Part shown: positions 41,183 to 51,677 of the stretch, piece after piece
Position numbering within the stretch: the first letter of the stretch is position 1
How the letters are laid out: the number at the start of each line of letters is the position of its first letter
Assembly: GCA_947445775.1 (NCBI GenBank)
Contig: CANFEB010000008.1
Location: 1 to 64,000, forward strand
Direction: 5' to 3'
Origin: Oligoflexales bacterium
GTDB taxonomy: Bacteria; Bdellovibrionota_B; Oligoflexia; Oligoflexales; RGVZ01
Length of the DNA stretch: 64,000 nt
Translations under genes and position numbers: made by a program
Notes under the pieces: generated by a model
The model's input: only the letters and a program-made list of their open reading frames with translations
What the model was told of the DNA's origin: nothing
Databases searched by the model: none

Positions 41183-44100
41183 TTAGGACTTCACTGCAAA
41201 ACGGGCCCTCATCCGAGCGGCGCTCCACACGCGAAACTGGTCGATGAACCCGTAGGCAGCCGGCACCACCACCAAAGACAAAACGGTAGAACTGATCAGG
41301 CCGCCAATGATGGCAACCCCCATGCTGGTTCTTTGACGCGACGCCTCATTCAAGCCTATGGCAATTGGCAGCATGCCGGCAATAAGAGCCATGGTGGTCA
41401 TCAAAATTGGCCTCAGGCGTGCCCGCCCCGCCTCCAGAATGGCTTGGCCCCGCTCGACCCCTTCTTGAACGCGCTGATTGGCGTAATCCACCAATAGAAT
41501 TGAATTTTTTGAGGCAATGCCCATCAGCAATATGCACCCGATCATGGAATTCAGGTCAAGAGCCTTACCCGATATGAACAAGGCCAGAAACGCCCCGGCC
41601 ACGGCTAGGGGCAACACCAACATGATCGCAAACGGCGTGACAAAGGACTCATAAAGGCTGGCCAGAACGAAATAAATGAACAGAACGCCCAGGGTTAGCG
41701 CCAAGACCATATTTTCAATCAACTCTTTAAAACTCTCCGCCTGACCAACAAAGGTGTAGCGCATTCCTTCCGGAAGTTTCATCTCTCCCGTAAGCAAACG
41801 GTTGATGTCGGACATTACAGCATTCATGCCGGGTCCATCCGCGGCAATGTCGGCGCCGATGTTGATGTAACGCCCTCGGTCTTGGCGGCTGATGGTGGCA
41901 GGTCCATCTGTCCGGACCATTTGGGCGACGTCAGAAAGCCGCAGCAATGACATGTTGATATTAGGCACGTAAGTCTTTTCGAAAACTTCGGGAAGGTTGC
42001 GCTCGCTTTCAGCCAGGCGAACGCGAATGTCATATTCCTGAGTGTTTTCCCGGAAGACGGCGGGCGTAGCGCCCTCTACGAGGGTACGCAATTCATAGCC
42101 AACTAGATTAGTCGAAACCCCGAGGCGCTCTGCCTTCTGGCGATCCAATATAAACTGGACCTCAGGCTTGCCGGGGCGATACCCAATATCAACATCTTTC
42201 AATGCCGGATGAGTCTTTAGTTTGGTGAAAAGCTGCTGGGACACTTGTGCGAGCTGCTTTAAGTCTGGGCCAATGATCGACACATTGAATGGGCGCTGGC
42301 CACCGGCAACGATATCCAGATCCTTGACCAGCGGATTGGCAAAGGCGAAGGGCTTGAGTTCACTGCGCATTAAATCTTTAAACTGCGTGGTGTTTACTTT
42401 GCGTTTTCGAGATGGGACGAGATTGACAAAAATTTCTGCCACGTTGGCCTGCCCGTCGCGCCCCCCGATGCTCATGGAAGTCAGGCCAACCTCTGGCTTG
42501 CTGCGAACTAATTTTTCAACATCGCCGGCCACCCTAGACATTTCATCGAGGGAGGTTCCGGGCGGTAAATCAAGCCCGACGACAAATTCGCCAAAATCCT
42601 GGGGCGATAGAAATGTCTTCGGAACGTACTTGCCAAGAATAACAAGACTCGCGAAAAAAATTCCAAAAGCAATCGCCAACGATAAAACCGAATTGCGCCG
42701 ATTTCGCAGAATGACGTGCAGCAGCGCCTCGTAAAAATGATCGAGTTTGTCCTGGGCCCGAGCAAACCCGCGCACCAAAGGACCAAACGTGCAGCGAAAC
42801 AACAACGACTCTTTAGCGGCGACGCCACCAACAACGTGGACTTTACCGGCGAAATAAGCCGACAGCATCGGAGCCATGGTCAAAGCATCAAAAAGCGAAA
42901 TCGCCATGGCAAAACAGATGGTGATTCCAAACTCGCGAAAAAACTGTCCGACAACTCCCTTCAAAAATCCAACTGGACCAAAAACGGCAATCACGACCAG
43001 CGTCGTCGCCACAACCGCCATGGTCACTTCCTTGGTGCCGTTAAGTGCCGCGTCTTTAGGATTTTCACCCATCTCAATGTGGCGGAAGATGTTTTCCCTT
43101 ACGACAATCGCATCATCTACCAAAAGCCCCACCGCCAAAGACAGCGCCAGTAGCGTCATGACGTTGATGGTGAATCCTGCCAGTGCCATCAAAACAAATG
43201 CACCCAATAAAGAGTTGGGCAAGGCCAGACCTGTGATCACCGTCGAACGGAAATTTCCCAAGAATAAATAAACAACAAATATCGTCAGGACGATCCCTAG
43301 GAAGATCGACTCCTTGACGTCTTCCAGATTCGCGCGAATCGGCTTGGCGCCGTCGCGAACCATCGTCAACTTGGCTTTATCTCCTGAGGCCACCATCTCG
43401 GCATTGATCACCTCAATGGCCTTCTTGACGGCATCGGCGACCTTTACAGTGTTCGCCCCAGATTGTTTAAAAACATAAATCGAAATGCCCTGTTTTCCGT
43501 CCAGAAAATAGCGGGTCTTTTCATCCTGGAGGCCATCGTAGACGCGACCAACCTCGGCCACGGTCACCGGAACATCATTGCCCATAAAATTGACAATTGT
43601 TTGCTCGATATCCTGCAACGACTTGAATTCGCCAATCGTCCGAAAAACGTTTTCCTTCGTTCCCGCGCTGAATTTACCGATCGGAACATTCTGACCAGAT
43701 GCCCCGAGGCGATTGGAAACCATCGATGCCGACAGCTCGTAGCTCTTCAGTTTCTTCTGATCTAGGTCGATCCGGACTTCGCGCTTGCGCCCCCCGACAA
43801 TATCTACGAGCCCGACTTGGCTAACCTGTTCAAACTTCGGTTTGATGCGCGTATCCGCAAGTCCGTAAACTTGATCAGGACGCAAACCAGGCGCCTCAAG
43901 GGCCACGATCAAAACAGGTTGATCCGCTGGATCAATCCTGCGGATCACAGGTTCTTTGACATCGACAGGCAACTTTCGTTTGGCCGCAATGACGCGGTCT
44001 TTGACCTGCTGCTCGGCATATTTGATGTCGGTTTCAAGGACGAATTCAGCGACAACAATACTGACGCCTTCTTTACTGTCAGAGCGCAGGCGTTTGATGC

Positions 44101-44326
44101 CTGGCACCGTGCTGACTTCTTCTTCCAAGACTTTTGAAACCAGCGTTTCTATCTCGGCTGGCCCCGCCCCGGGATATGGGGTCGTTACGGTGACGACGGG
44201 GAACGTGATGTTTGGAAACAGGTCAACCCCAAGCCCGCGCATCGATAAATATCCGACGGCCAGCATGAGCATGACAATGCACGATAGAAATACCGGACGC
44301 TTGATGGAAATTTCGGCCAGACTCAT
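41183..44326 (-). CDS. RND-type multidrug efflux pump (HAE1/AcrB family)
   Basis: 1047 residues with the two-fold RND layout: helix 1 (KRPVFLSCIVMLMLAVG), a long periplasmic part, six helices, a second periplasmic part and a final helix group. VGLLVDDAIVVREN carries the paired Asp of the proton relay in helix 4. It starts 3 bases after the TolC-like gene, so the pair is an operon. No periplasmic adaptor (MFP) gene is next to it, which is unusual for such a pump. Confidence 0.93.
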   Translation of the reverse strand: MSLAEISIKRPVFLSCIVMLMLAVGYLSMRGLGVDLFPNITFPVVTVTTPYPGAGPAEIETLVSKVLEEEVSTVPGIKRLRSDSKEGVSIVVAEFVLETDIKYAEQQVKDRVIAAKRKLPVDVKEPVIRRIDPADQPVLIVALEAPGLRPDQVYGLADTRIKPKFEQVSQVGLVDIVGGRKREVRIDLDQKKLKSYELSASMVSNRLGASGQNVPIGKFSAGTKENVFRTIGEFKSLQDIEQTIVNFMGNDVPVTVAEVGRVYDGLQDEKTRYFLDGKQGISIYVFKQSGANTVKVADAVKKAIEVINAEMVASGDKAKLTMVRDGAKPIRANLEDVKESIFLGIVLTIFVVYLFLGNFRSTVITGLALPNSLLGAFVLMALAGFTINVMTLLALSLAVGLLVDDAIVVRENIFRHIEMGENPKDAALNGTKEVTMAVVATTLVVIAVFGPVGFLKGVVGQFFREFGITICFAMAISLFDALTMAPMLSAYFAGKVHVVGGVAAKESLLFRCTFGPLVRGFARAQDKLDHFYEALLHVILRNRRNSVLSLAIAFGIFFASLVILGKYVPKTFLSPQDFGEFVVGLDLPPGTSLDEMSRVAGDVEKLVRSKPEVGLTSMSIGGRDGQANVAEIFVNLVPSRKRKVNTTQFKDLMRSELKPFAFANPLVKDLDIVAGGQRPFNVSIIGPDLKQLAQVSQQLFTKLKTHPALKDVDIGYRPGKPEVQFILDRQKAERLGVSTNLVGYELRTLVEGATPAVFRENTQEYDIRVRLAESERNLPEVFEKTYVPNINMSLLRLSDVAQMVRTDGPATISRQDRGRYINIGADIAADGPGMNAVMSDINRLLTGEMKLPEGMRYTFVGQAESFKELIENMVLALTLGVLFIYFVLASLYESFVTPFAIMLVLPLAVAGAFLALFISGKALDLNSMIGCILLMGIASKNSILLVDYANQRVQEGVERGQAILEAGRARLRPILMTTMALIAGMLPIAIGLNEASRQRTSMGVAIIGGLISSTVLSLVVVPAAYGFIDQFRVWSAARMRARFAVKS

Positions 44327-44329
44327 CGT

Positions 44330-45763
44330 TCAATTACCTCCGAAGGTTTTCATTTGGGCGATAATGCGCATGTAATCCGCCTTCATGCGGATCCTGCTCA
44401 ATTGAGCGCCAGCATAATCCTGTTCAAACATCAGCACCTGAAACAGGGTCGAACGGCCTTTTGATTGCCGGCCCTTTTCGTGGTCGTACTTTTCTTTTTG
44501 GATTGCTTCCATATTGGTGCCCAAATCCAAGCGTTTACGGGCGTCGCCCAGTGCATCGACGAGGCCATCCCATTCCCGCAGTTCATCAAATTCCTTGCGT
44601 TCTCTAACCAGCTCGCTCGCGCGCGCTTCCATAGCGGCTCCGCGCCGGTGATCCAGCACTGCGGGGACGCCGAGAGGCACGTTGAATTTCACTCCGTACT
44701 GCCTCGTTGGATGCTTGAAACTCAGGCCATCTTCCCCCGAGTTGCCGGCCCCGGCATCCCGACCGTTGCCTGCATAGGTCGCAAATAAATCGATTTGAGG
44801 AGCGTATTTTTCCTGCGCCAACGTCGCCGCAGCCTTTGCAATAGTCTCTGCCTGGCGAGCCACGCGAACGTCCTCACGGGGCTCCGTGCGAACGGGATCA
44901 GCCATTTTTTCGATGGCATCTGCCGTCAATCGCGCCAGATTTTCCGAAACATTGTCGCTGATATTACCTCGCATTGAATTGAATTGGCGCGACGCTGCCC
45001 CTTCTTCATCCGTGGCAACCTGCATCTCAAGTTCACGCCCCTTCACGGCCGCATCTGACTGCAACAAGTCCGCCTTGTCAGCCAGGGACAACTTCACGCG
45101 CCCGGCGCTCCAATCTCGCATTTTTACTGCGCGTTGATACGACTCGCGTTGCGCGGCCAAGGCCTCCCGCGCCAGAGCCAGGCGCCAGTAGGCAACCTCG
45201 GCTTCAGCCATCAAAAACTTGCCCTTCAGGTTTTCAGTGTGTTTGCCCATCAAAGCTTGGCCCTCGACCACGTCCAACTGGGCCCGTGTCTCGCGCCCAA
45301 ACCCGTTTTTCCAAAGGGACTGGGTGACCTCCAATTGAGGCCGAGTTTCATAATAGTCACTGAGGGGCAGAAACTGCGGACTGGCTCCCTCAATAACAAC
45401 GTGGTTGGTCGTTAAACTCAGTTTTGCGGCCATGCCAAAGGGCGTCAGCTGTGAAACTCCATAGGACATGCTGTCCACGTCCGTCGCAGAACCCATCATA
45501 GTCGGATTGCTGGTGGGTTTCAGGTCGCGCGACTGAAGCCACGTGCCAAATAGTGTCGGCGACAAGATGGCACTGCGTTCGGCGGCCTTCAGGTCCCCCG
45601 CTTGGGACATGCTGGCGGCGGCCTGGGCGGATTTATTGCCAGACTTGACTTGCTCCAGGTAAGCTTCCAGGCTCAAATTTGTGGCTACCAATGCAGTTGA
45701 TGACCCCGAAAATATTGCTAATGCTGAAAATATCGCTAACGTGGATTTACAAAAATGCGTCAT
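44330..45763 (-). CDS. TolC-family outer-membrane channel protein
   Basis: 477 residues; ATG 45763 has AGGAAGG about 6 bases upstream. A signal peptide (LAIFSALAIFSGSSTALVA) is followed by long amphipathic helices in two halves, with LSLEAYLEQV at the start and a coiled coil near residues 210-300. This is the TolC/OEP layout. An 18-bp DNA duplication makes the LAIFSA-LAIFSG signal core. It precedes and likely partners the RND pump. Confidence 0.82.
   Translation of the reverse strand: MTHFCKSTLAIFSALAIFSGSSTALVATNLSLEAYLEQVKSGNKSAQAAASMSQAGDLKAAERSAILSPTLFGTWLQSRDLKPTSNPTMMGSATDVDSMSYGVSQLTPFGMAAKLSLTTNHVVIEGASPQFLPLSDYYETRPQLEVTQSLWKNGFGRETRAQLDVVEGQALMGKHTENLKGKFLMAEAEVAYWRLALAREALAAQRESYQRAVKMRDWSAGRVKLSLADKADLLQSDAAVKGRELEMQVATDEEGAASRQFNSMRGNISDNVSENLARLTADAIEKMADPVRTEPREDVRVARQAETIAKAAATLAQEKYAPQIDLFATYAGNGRDAGAGNSGEDGLSFKHPTRQYGVKFNVPLGVPAVLDHRRGAAMEARASELVRERKEFDELREWDGLVDALGDARKRLDLGTNMEAIQKEKYDHEKGRQSKGRSTLFQVLMFEQDYAGAQLSRIRMKADYMRIIAQMKTFGGN
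45708..45743 (-). repeat. 18-bp tandem repeat x2 in the TolC-like signal peptide
   Basis: gaaaatattgctaatgct (45708-45725) is followed by the diverged gaaaatatcgctaacgtg. It encodes LAIFS twice. Confidence 0.85.
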
Positions 45764-45920
45764 TCAACACCTTCCTCTGGAACTCTCAAATGCAACCCTA
45801 AATTGTATCCGTGGGTCATGAGCTCGGGCTTATTAAACTTCTCGGAAATTGTGGACTTATTTCAGCAGAATAGCCAAGATTATGTTTGCAAGTCCGGGGG
45901 GTTTCCTGTTTAACCGGGGC

Positions 45921-47540
45921 ATGTCAGCTACAGCCACCGGCGTCCTAAATAAAGAAATCCAGAAGCGCCGCACCTTTGCGATCATTTCGCATCCTGATGC
46001 CGGCAAAACGACGATCACTGAAAAGTTGCTTCTTTACGGTGGGGCCATCCAGATGGCCGGAACCGTGAAGGCAAAACGCGGCAAAAAATTCGCCACGTCC
46101 GACTGGATGGAGCTGGAAAAACAGCGAGGGATTTCCGTGACGTCGTCGGTCATGAATTTTCCCTACGATGGCCACGAAATCAATTTGATCGACACCCCTG
46201 GTCACCAAGATTTTTCCGAGGACACCTACCGGACGCTGACCGCCGTTGACAGTGCCCTGATGCTGATTGACGGCGCTAACGGGGTCGAGACCCAAACCAA
46301 AAAATTGTTTGAAGTTTGCAGCATGCGCAAAACGCCCGTGATGGCGTTCATCAACAAAATGGACCGCGAATCCCGCGATCCATTCGATTTGATCGATGAA
46401 ATTGAGAAGGTTTTGGGAATTGCCTGCTATCCCGTGACCTGGCCCATTGGCATGGGGCAGCGTTTTCGCGGAGTCTATGACCGGCAACGCGAACAGCTCA
46501 TGATTTTTGAAAAAGACGCCGAACGGTCCCGTCCGGTTGCCCTGACGGAACTTGGCCTGAATTCTCCTGAGGTCGACGCCGAATTGGGCGCAGAAGTCGC
46601 CGCAGAATTGCGCGATCAGATCGATATCCTTAGGGCCGGCGAGACTTTTGACAAGGATCGTTATCTGCGCGGGGAGCTAGCCCCGGTTTTCTTTGGCAGT
46701 GCCCTCAATAATTTTGGCGTCCAAACACTCCTTGATGCCTTGGTCGAAATTTCGCCGTCTCCCGTCGGGAGGTCGGCAACCCTGCGCAAGGTGGAACCAA
46801 CCGAGCCAAAATTTTCGGCTTTTATCTTTAAAATTCAGGCCAACATGGATCCCTCTCACCGGGACCGTGTGGCCTTTATGCGCATTGTTTCGGGGAAGTT
46901 TGAGCGGGGCATGAAGGCCTTCCACGTCCGTTTAAAGCGCGAGGCCCGCCTTGGCCGGCCGACCCAATTCATGGCGCAGGACAGGAGTCTCGTCGATGAG
47001 GCCTATGCCGGCGACATTGTCGGTATCCATGATCCGGGAATTTTCAAAATTGGCGACACTCTAAGTGAAGGCGAGGAACTGATTTACTCTGGGATTCCCG
47101 TGTTTTCTCCGGAACATTTTGTGCGGGTGCAGCTCAAAGACCCACTTAAATCAAAGCAATTAAATAAGGCCCTCGACCAACTATCCGAAGAAGGCGCCGT
47201 CCAGGTTCTCCGTCCGATCACTTCGAACGATCAGCTTCTGGGAGTCGTCGGTGCCCTGCAGTTTGATGTGGTGAAATACCGGATCGAATTTGAGTATGGC
47301 GTGAAGGTCCAGCTTTACCCGATGCCCTACACCGCGGCACGCTGGATCCGGAGCAGCGATCCCGTGGCGATTGAGGCGATCCTCAAGGATCAGGCCCATA
47401 TCATTTCACGGGATCAGCACGATAATCCGGTCATCTTGCTTGATCAGATTTGGCGCTTGAAACTGCTGAACGAACGCCATCCAAAAATCACCTTCGCGAC
47501 CACGTCCGAAAATCTGCAGGACCGCATCGCGTCGGAATGA
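45921..47540 (+). CDS. prfC: Peptide chain release factor 3 (RF3)
   Basis: RF3 is a GTPase that removes RF1 and RF2 from ribosomes after peptide release. About 539 residues from ATG 45921; the frame is open to 45849, but family members start close to the KRRTFAIISH stretch. The P-loop HPDAGKTT, the switch II region DTPGHQDFSEDTYR, and the NKMDR G4 motif are typical, as is the C-terminal region with YSGIPVFSPEHF. No strong ribosome-binding site is visible. It converges on slyD with a 6-base gap. Confidence 0.95.
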   Translation: MSATATGVLNKEIQKRRTFAIISHPDAGKTTITEKLLLYGGAIQMAGTVKAKRGKKFATSDWMELEKQRGISVTSSVMNFPYDGHEINLIDTPGHQDFSEDTYRTLTAVDSALMLIDGANGVETQTKKLFEVCSMRKTPVMAFINKMDRESRDPFDLIDEIEKVLGIACYPVTWPIGMGQRFRGVYDRQREQLMIFEKDAERSRPVALTELGLNSPEVDAELGAEVAAELRDQIDILRAGETFDKDRYLRGELAPVFFGSALNNFGVQTLLDALVEISPSPVGRSATLRKVEPTEPKFSAFIFKIQANMDPSHRDRVAFMRIVSGKFERGMKAFHVRLKREARLGRPTQFMAQDRSLVDEAYAGDIVGIHDPGIFKIGDTLSEGEELIYSGIPVFSPEHFVRVQLKDPLKSKQLNKALDQLSEEGAVQVLRPITSNDQLLGVVGALQFDVVKYRIEFEYGVKVQLYPMPYTAARWIRSSDPVAIEAILKDQAHIISRDQHDNPVILLDQIWRLKLLNERHPKITFATTSENLQDRIASE

Positions 47541-47546
47541 CAATGA

Positions 47547-48023
47547 CTAGTGGTGATGGCCGCCTGCACCATGGGCGTGGCCATGAGCAAGTTCGTCCTT
47601 GGTGGCAGTGCGGATCTCCGTGATCTCAACCTTGAAAACAAGATCTTTGCCAGCCAGTGGATGGTTGGCATCGAGCGTTACATGGTCGCCCTGAACCGCA
47701 GTCACAACCATAACTGGATCTTCTTCTTCGGGACCGCCACGGAACATGTCCCCAACTTTGACCTGATCCGTCGGCAATTCGGCCAACGGTACATTTGCCA
47801 CGAGGGTTTCATCACGGTCGCCGTAAGCGTCTTCGGCCTTGACGTGAACTTCACGCTTGTCGCCCTTCGCCATGGTCAGAAGGACACTCTCAAGGCCTGG
47901 GATGATCTGACCGGAACCTTCCAGAAACGCAAGGGGCGCGCCGGCTTCCGACTGGTCGATCATTTCGCCAAGTGTGTCGTGAAGGATGTAATTGAATTCA
48001 ATAACGCGTGTGTTGGTGGTCAT
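47547..48023 (-). CDS. slyD: FKBP-type prolyl isomerase, SlyD-like
   Basis: 158 residues from ATG 48023, which has AAGGAGA about 5 bases upstream. The FKBP core has FLEGSGQIIPGLESVL and the SlyD-specific insert-in-flap (AEDAYGDRDETLVANVP). The C-terminus is His-rich (HGHAHGAGGHHH), as in SlyD proteins that bind Ni/Zn and help hydrogenase maturation. It is cytoplasmic. Confidence 0.92.
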   Translation of the reverse strand: MTTNTRVIEFNYILHDTLGEMIDQSEAGAPLAFLEGSGQIIPGLESVLLTMAKGDKREVHVKAEDAYGDRDETLVANVPLAELPTDQVKVGDMFRGGPEEEDPVMVVTAVQGDHVTLDANHPLAGKDLVFKVEITEIRTATKDELAHGHAHGAGGHHH

Positions 48024-48098
48024 AGCAGTCTCCTTGCCGCCTAGTGGTTGCCAATTAAGAATTTGGTCCATACCATCCGAAAAAGCGAAATAACAACA

Positions 48099-49130
48099 CT
48101 AAAGCAGCGAAGAAATCAGTCCGGACGCGTCCAGGGACTGCTGCTGCCACCGCATTAAGCGCCCCAGGGCCACGTCGTCATTGTCAGGACGAACAACACC
48201 GGTTGCCCGGGCGAGGCACAGGTAAAGAAGAAGACCCTTTAAATGTTGAGGGGTTAAGATGTATTCGATCAGCCGCCAATAGCGCCCCAAATCGACTGCT
48301 TCGGCACCGGATCCAAGGGGTGAATCCAGCAGGGCTGCCCGGTAATCCGCCGCCGCGACACGCATTTTGGCTTGGGCCAGATCCGCGCTTTCCTTGATTG
48401 CAGTCAACAGCGGGCGCAAGGCTGCAGCTTCCACGGCATCCGTATTGCCGCCAAATTGCCACACAGCAAAGACGAAAGGCAGGCCGGTGATCCGGTTCCA
48501 AACTTCTCCCAGATCCAAAATTTGAGGAAATTCCCCGCGACGCTTCAGCGCCTCATCGCCAATCAAAAGCTCGATCATCTCCCCATCGTCTTGGTGGTTG
48601 GATGCCTCGCTATTGCGCATTTCAAATCCACGAGCCTCGGGACCGAACAGCAAACGATGCAGTGTTTTTGTCATGGCGGAACTCGCCGCAGAAACTGGCG
48701 TAAGCCTGATGCGACCCGACGCGTTCGCCAGATGGGGACTCGCCTTTTCGGCAAAGGTCCCAACCAGATCACGGGAAATCTGGCGGGGATCAAATGACCG
48801 CAGAGACGTCATGGTTGTGTACGTATCCTTGAGCGCTGCAATGCGCTCTTGCCAAACTTCAAAGGCTTGATTTTGTGACGACGGAAAGCCCAAGTAGACG
48901 CTCATGACCGGACCAGTCGAGGCAACGCCGATCGGCAAAGCTAAGTTAAGTTGATTGTGTTTCAAAAGGCAGATGCTCGATGCAGGCGCCAACTTGATGC
49001 TGCCCTCAAGTAACCACTTGTTGACTTGCGAGGGGTGCCCATCACGAAATTCCACGCGCCCTGCCAAAGCCTTGCGCAATTCCAAACGAAGGGGCCAAAG
49101 GTTCCAATAATTGATCCAACCGAGGCTCAC
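48099..49130 (-). CDS. mqnA: MqnA-like chorismate dehydratase (futalosine pathway)
   Basis: 343 residues from GTG 49130, overlapping the hemL stop (GTGA). The periplasmic-binding-protein-like MqnA fold is suggested by INYWNLWPL at the N-terminus, [15 protein letters not shown] and [19 protein letters not shown]. MqnA removes water from chorismate to start menaquinone synthesis by the futalosine route. The protein is longer than the usual ~280 residues because of inserts in the middle (about 100-190). Other mqn genes are not in the window. Confidence 0.82.
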   Translation of the reverse strand: MSLGWINYWNLWPLRLELRKALAGRVEFRDGHPSQVNKWLLEGSIKLAPASSICLLKHNQLNLALPIGVASTGPVMSVYLGFPSSQNQAFEVWQERIAALKDTYTTMTSLRSFDPRQISRDLVGTFAEKASPHLANASGRIRLTPVSAASSAMTKTLHRLLFGPEARGFEMRNSEASNHQDDGEMIELLIGDEALKRRGEFPQILDLGEVWNRITGLPFVFAVWQFGGNTDAVEAAALRPLLTAIKESADLAQAKMRVAAADYRAALLDSPLGSGAEAVDLGRYWRLIEYILTPQHLKGLLLYLCLARATGVVRPDNDDVALGRLMRWQQQSLDASGLISSLL

Positions 49131-50506
49131 TCTGCTGATTCCTTGAATTGCGGTGATTCCTTGAATTGCGGTGATTGCTGAATTTGCTTGAAGGCATTGC
49201 GTGCCACCGCAACCGTGGCGTCAATGTCTGCTTGGGAATGCGCAAGTGATAAAAACCCGGCCTCGAACGCTGACGGGGCAAAGTAAATGCCGTCATTCAA
49301 CATCAACTGGAAAAACTTTTTGAAAGAAATCATATCTGCGCGCTTGGCGTCCTCATAATTGCGAACGGGATCCTGCGAAAAAAAGAATCCAAACATTCCG
49401 CCCTCAAAATCAACGCTAAGGGGAACTCCGCATTCTTCTGCGGCAGACTTAAGCCCCAGGACGAGATTTTTGCTGCGCGCGGCGAGAGTTTCGTAGGCAT
49501 CAGGGCACCCAAGGATCTCCAGGGTCTTGATGCCGCAGGCAACCGCCAAGGGATTGCCCGAAAGAGTTCCTGCCTGATAAACCGGCCCGGCCGGAGCCAC
49601 CAGGGACATGATATCGCGACGGCCACCGTAGGCACCGACGGGCATGCCGCCGCCAATAACTTTGCCAAGGACGGTCATGTCCGGCTTGATGCCGCACAAG
49701 CTTTGATAACCGCCCCGCGCAACGCGAAACCCGGTCATCACTTCATCAAAAATTAAAACCGTGCCGTGGGCGTCACACAATTTTTTCAATGCTTCCAAAA
49801 ATCCAGGCTGGGGCCGAATGAATCCTGCGTTGCCAATGATCGGCTCGACGATGACCGCGGCTATTGTCTTGATGTTCGCCGCAAAAATTTCTTGTAATTG
49901 TTCGACATCATTAAAGTGAGCCGTCAACGTATGTTGGGCTGTCGATTCGGGCACACCGGGGCTTCCAGAAAGGCCCAGGGTCGCAGCCCCTGAACCGGCC
50001 TTCACGAGCAGCATGTCCGCATGGCCGTGGTAGCAACCTTCAAACTTTAAAATTTTATTTCGGCCGGTAAAAGCGCGGGCAACTCGCAATGCCGACATGC
50101 AGGCTTCGGTGCCGCTCGATACCAGGCGCAGCATCTCGATGGCTGGCATGGCTTCAATGATCATGTGGGCAAGAATATTTTCACGGACAGTCGGTGTCCC
50201 AAACGACAGGCCATCCGCCGCAGCAGATTGAATCGCCGCCAAAACTTCCGGATGGGCGTGGCCAACAATCGCCGGCCCCCAACTGGTGATGTAGTCGATG
50301 TAACGGTTGCCGTCTTCGTCCCACAGATAGGCACCATTGCCGCGTTTCATAAACACCGGCGTTCCACCAACAGCAGCAAATGCGCGAACAGGCGAGTTCA
50401 CACCGCCGGGCATCAATCCGACCGCCTCGGCGAAAAGAGCCTTGGAACGTGGGCGCAACTCTTGTTGCGAAGGGGATTTTTGAGAGCCTTGAAAATCTTG
50501 GGACAT
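49127..50506 (-). CDS. hemL: Glutamate-1-semialdehyde 2,1-aminomutase HemL
   Basis: HemL makes 5-aminolevulinate for haem from glutamate-1-semialdehyde. 459 residues: [27 protein letters not shown], the FDEVMTGFR block and the PLP lysine Lys282 in [13 protein letters not shown] are diagnostic. The C-terminus carries an SPQFKE repeat from an 18-bp duplication. The preceding leader holds no clear promoter. Confidence 0.97.
   Translation of the reverse strand: MSQDFQGSQKSPSQQELRPRSKALFAEAVGLMPGGVNSPVRAFAAVGGTPVFMKRGNGAYLWDEDGNRYIDYITSWGPAIVGHAHPEVLAAIQSAAADGLSFGTPTVRENILAHMIIEAMPAIEMLRLVSSGTEACMSALRVARAFTGRNKILKFEGCYHGHADMLLVKAGSGAATLGLSGSPGVPESTAQHTLTAHFNDVEQLQEIFAANIKTIAAVIVEPIIGNAGFIRPQPGFLEALKKLCDAHGTVLIFDEVMTGFRVARGGYQSLCGIKPDMTVLGKVIGGGMPVGAYGGRRDIMSLVAPAGPVYQAGTLSGNPLAVACGIKTLEILGCPDAYETLAARSKNLVLGLKSAAEECGVPLSVDFEGGMFGFFFSQDPVRNYEDAKRADMISFKKFFQLMLNDGIYFAPSAFEAGFLSLAHSQADIDATVAVARNAFKQIQQSPQFKESPQFKESAE
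49139..49174 (-). repeat. 18-bp tandem repeat x2 at the HemL C-terminus
   Basis: ttccttgaattgcggtga is present twice in tandem without mismatch (plus-strand reading), encoding SPQFKE twice, close to the stop codon that also overlaps mqnA. Confidence 0.95.
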
Positions 50507-50681
50507 GCCGGGTTCAGCACCAACATTTTAGGGGGCCCGAAATAGGGCCAGAACCCCGTTTCATAGCAGAAATTACGCTTCTCCCCACAACTATTTCGCA
50601 GGAGAACTCGCGGCACAGAAAGGGCTCGGCAGCATTATCCGCAAACCACCGTAATTACCGTGTTTTTAAGTGCCGCTATCC

Positions 50682-51623
50682 CTACTTTGGACCAATGCCC
50701 TCGTAGTCAGCAATCGCCTGAAGATCGTTGGTCCAGTCTTCATCGACGGCAACGTGCAATTCCAAGAATACTTTTTGCCCGGTTTGGCGCTCCAATTCCA
50801 AGCGCGCAGCCGTTCCAATCGACTTCAAGGCTGACCCCCCCTGCCCAATAACCATGCCCTTGTGGCTCGCCTTGGAGACCACAATGGTGGCTTGAATGTG
50901 CAGGCGTTTTGGCGACTCATCGACGCCCTCGATCTTAACGCCGCAGCTATAAGGCAACTCCTGATTCAACTGACGGAATAGTTGCTCGCGGATGAGTTCC
51001 GCAAATAAAGCCCGCTGAGGCAAATCACTGAGATCATCGGCCGGATATAGCCAAGGGCCAGGGGGCATCATCCCAAGAAGGCGGGAGCGCAGAGCCGCAA
51101 CACTCTCTGGGCGTTTGGCCGAAATTTCCTCCGGAAGAGGCTGCAAAAATCTTACCTCAGACCCCGGAATTTCCCGAACCAAGCCCGCGCACTCCTGTTG
51201 AATCGTGGCAACGTTACGGGCAATGACGTCTTGCTTCTGGGCATCGATTTTAGTGGCCAATAACAGCACGGGCTTCTCAGTTCGCCCCAAAATGCCCGAC
51301 AGGTATTTGGCGTCGTCATTATGCCAGCCAGCTGCGGCGTCGATCAAATAACAGACAACATCGGCATCATTGACCGCATTCCAAGCCACCGAGTTCATCG
51401 ATGAATTTAGTTTCGGTTTGCCCGAGGCATTATGCAGGCCGGGGGTGTCGAGGATGAGCATCTGAACATCGTCAACGGTGTAATTGCCGAGCAGCCGGTT
51501 GCGCGTCGTCTGGGGCTTATTGCTGACGCTGGCCAGTTTGGAGCCGACCAGGGCGTTAAAAAGCGTGCTCTTACCGGCATTGGGTCGGCCATGAAATGCT
51601 ACGTAACCACATTTTTGGGACAT
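50682..51623 (-). CDS. era: GTPase Era
   Basis: Era binds 16S rRNA near its 3' end and helps 30S maturation. 313 residues: G1 GRPNAGKST, G3 DTPG, and G4 as ATKID rather than the usual NKxD; a C-terminal KH domain with GMVIGQGGSALKSIG. The Asn-to-Thr at G4 could lower guanine specificity, although TKxD occurs in some GTPases. Not linked here to rnc. Confidence 0.95.
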   Translation of the reverse strand: MSQKCGYVAFHGRPNAGKSTLFNALVGSKLASVSNKPQTTRNRLLGNYTVDDVQMLILDTPGLHNASGKPKLNSSMNSVAWNAVNDADVVCYLIDAAAGWHNDDAKYLSGILGRTEKPVLLLATKIDAQKQDVIARNVATIQQECAGLVREIPGSEVRFLQPLPEEISAKRPESVAALRSRLLGMMPPGPWLYPADDLSDLPQRALFAELIREQLFRQLNQELPYSCGVKIEGVDESPKRLHIQATIVVSKASHKGMVIGQGGSALKSIGTAARLELERQTGQKVFLELHVAVDEDWTNDLQAIADYEGIGPK

Positions 51624-51677
51624 AAATGCTGATTCCTTTAAATCACGAAAATTTCAGGACTAAAATTCGAGGCACCG

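Noticed and set aside
42716-43271. Plus-strand frames inside the RND pump gene
   Set aside because: They are shadows of a conserved pump with intact motifs in the minus-strand frame.
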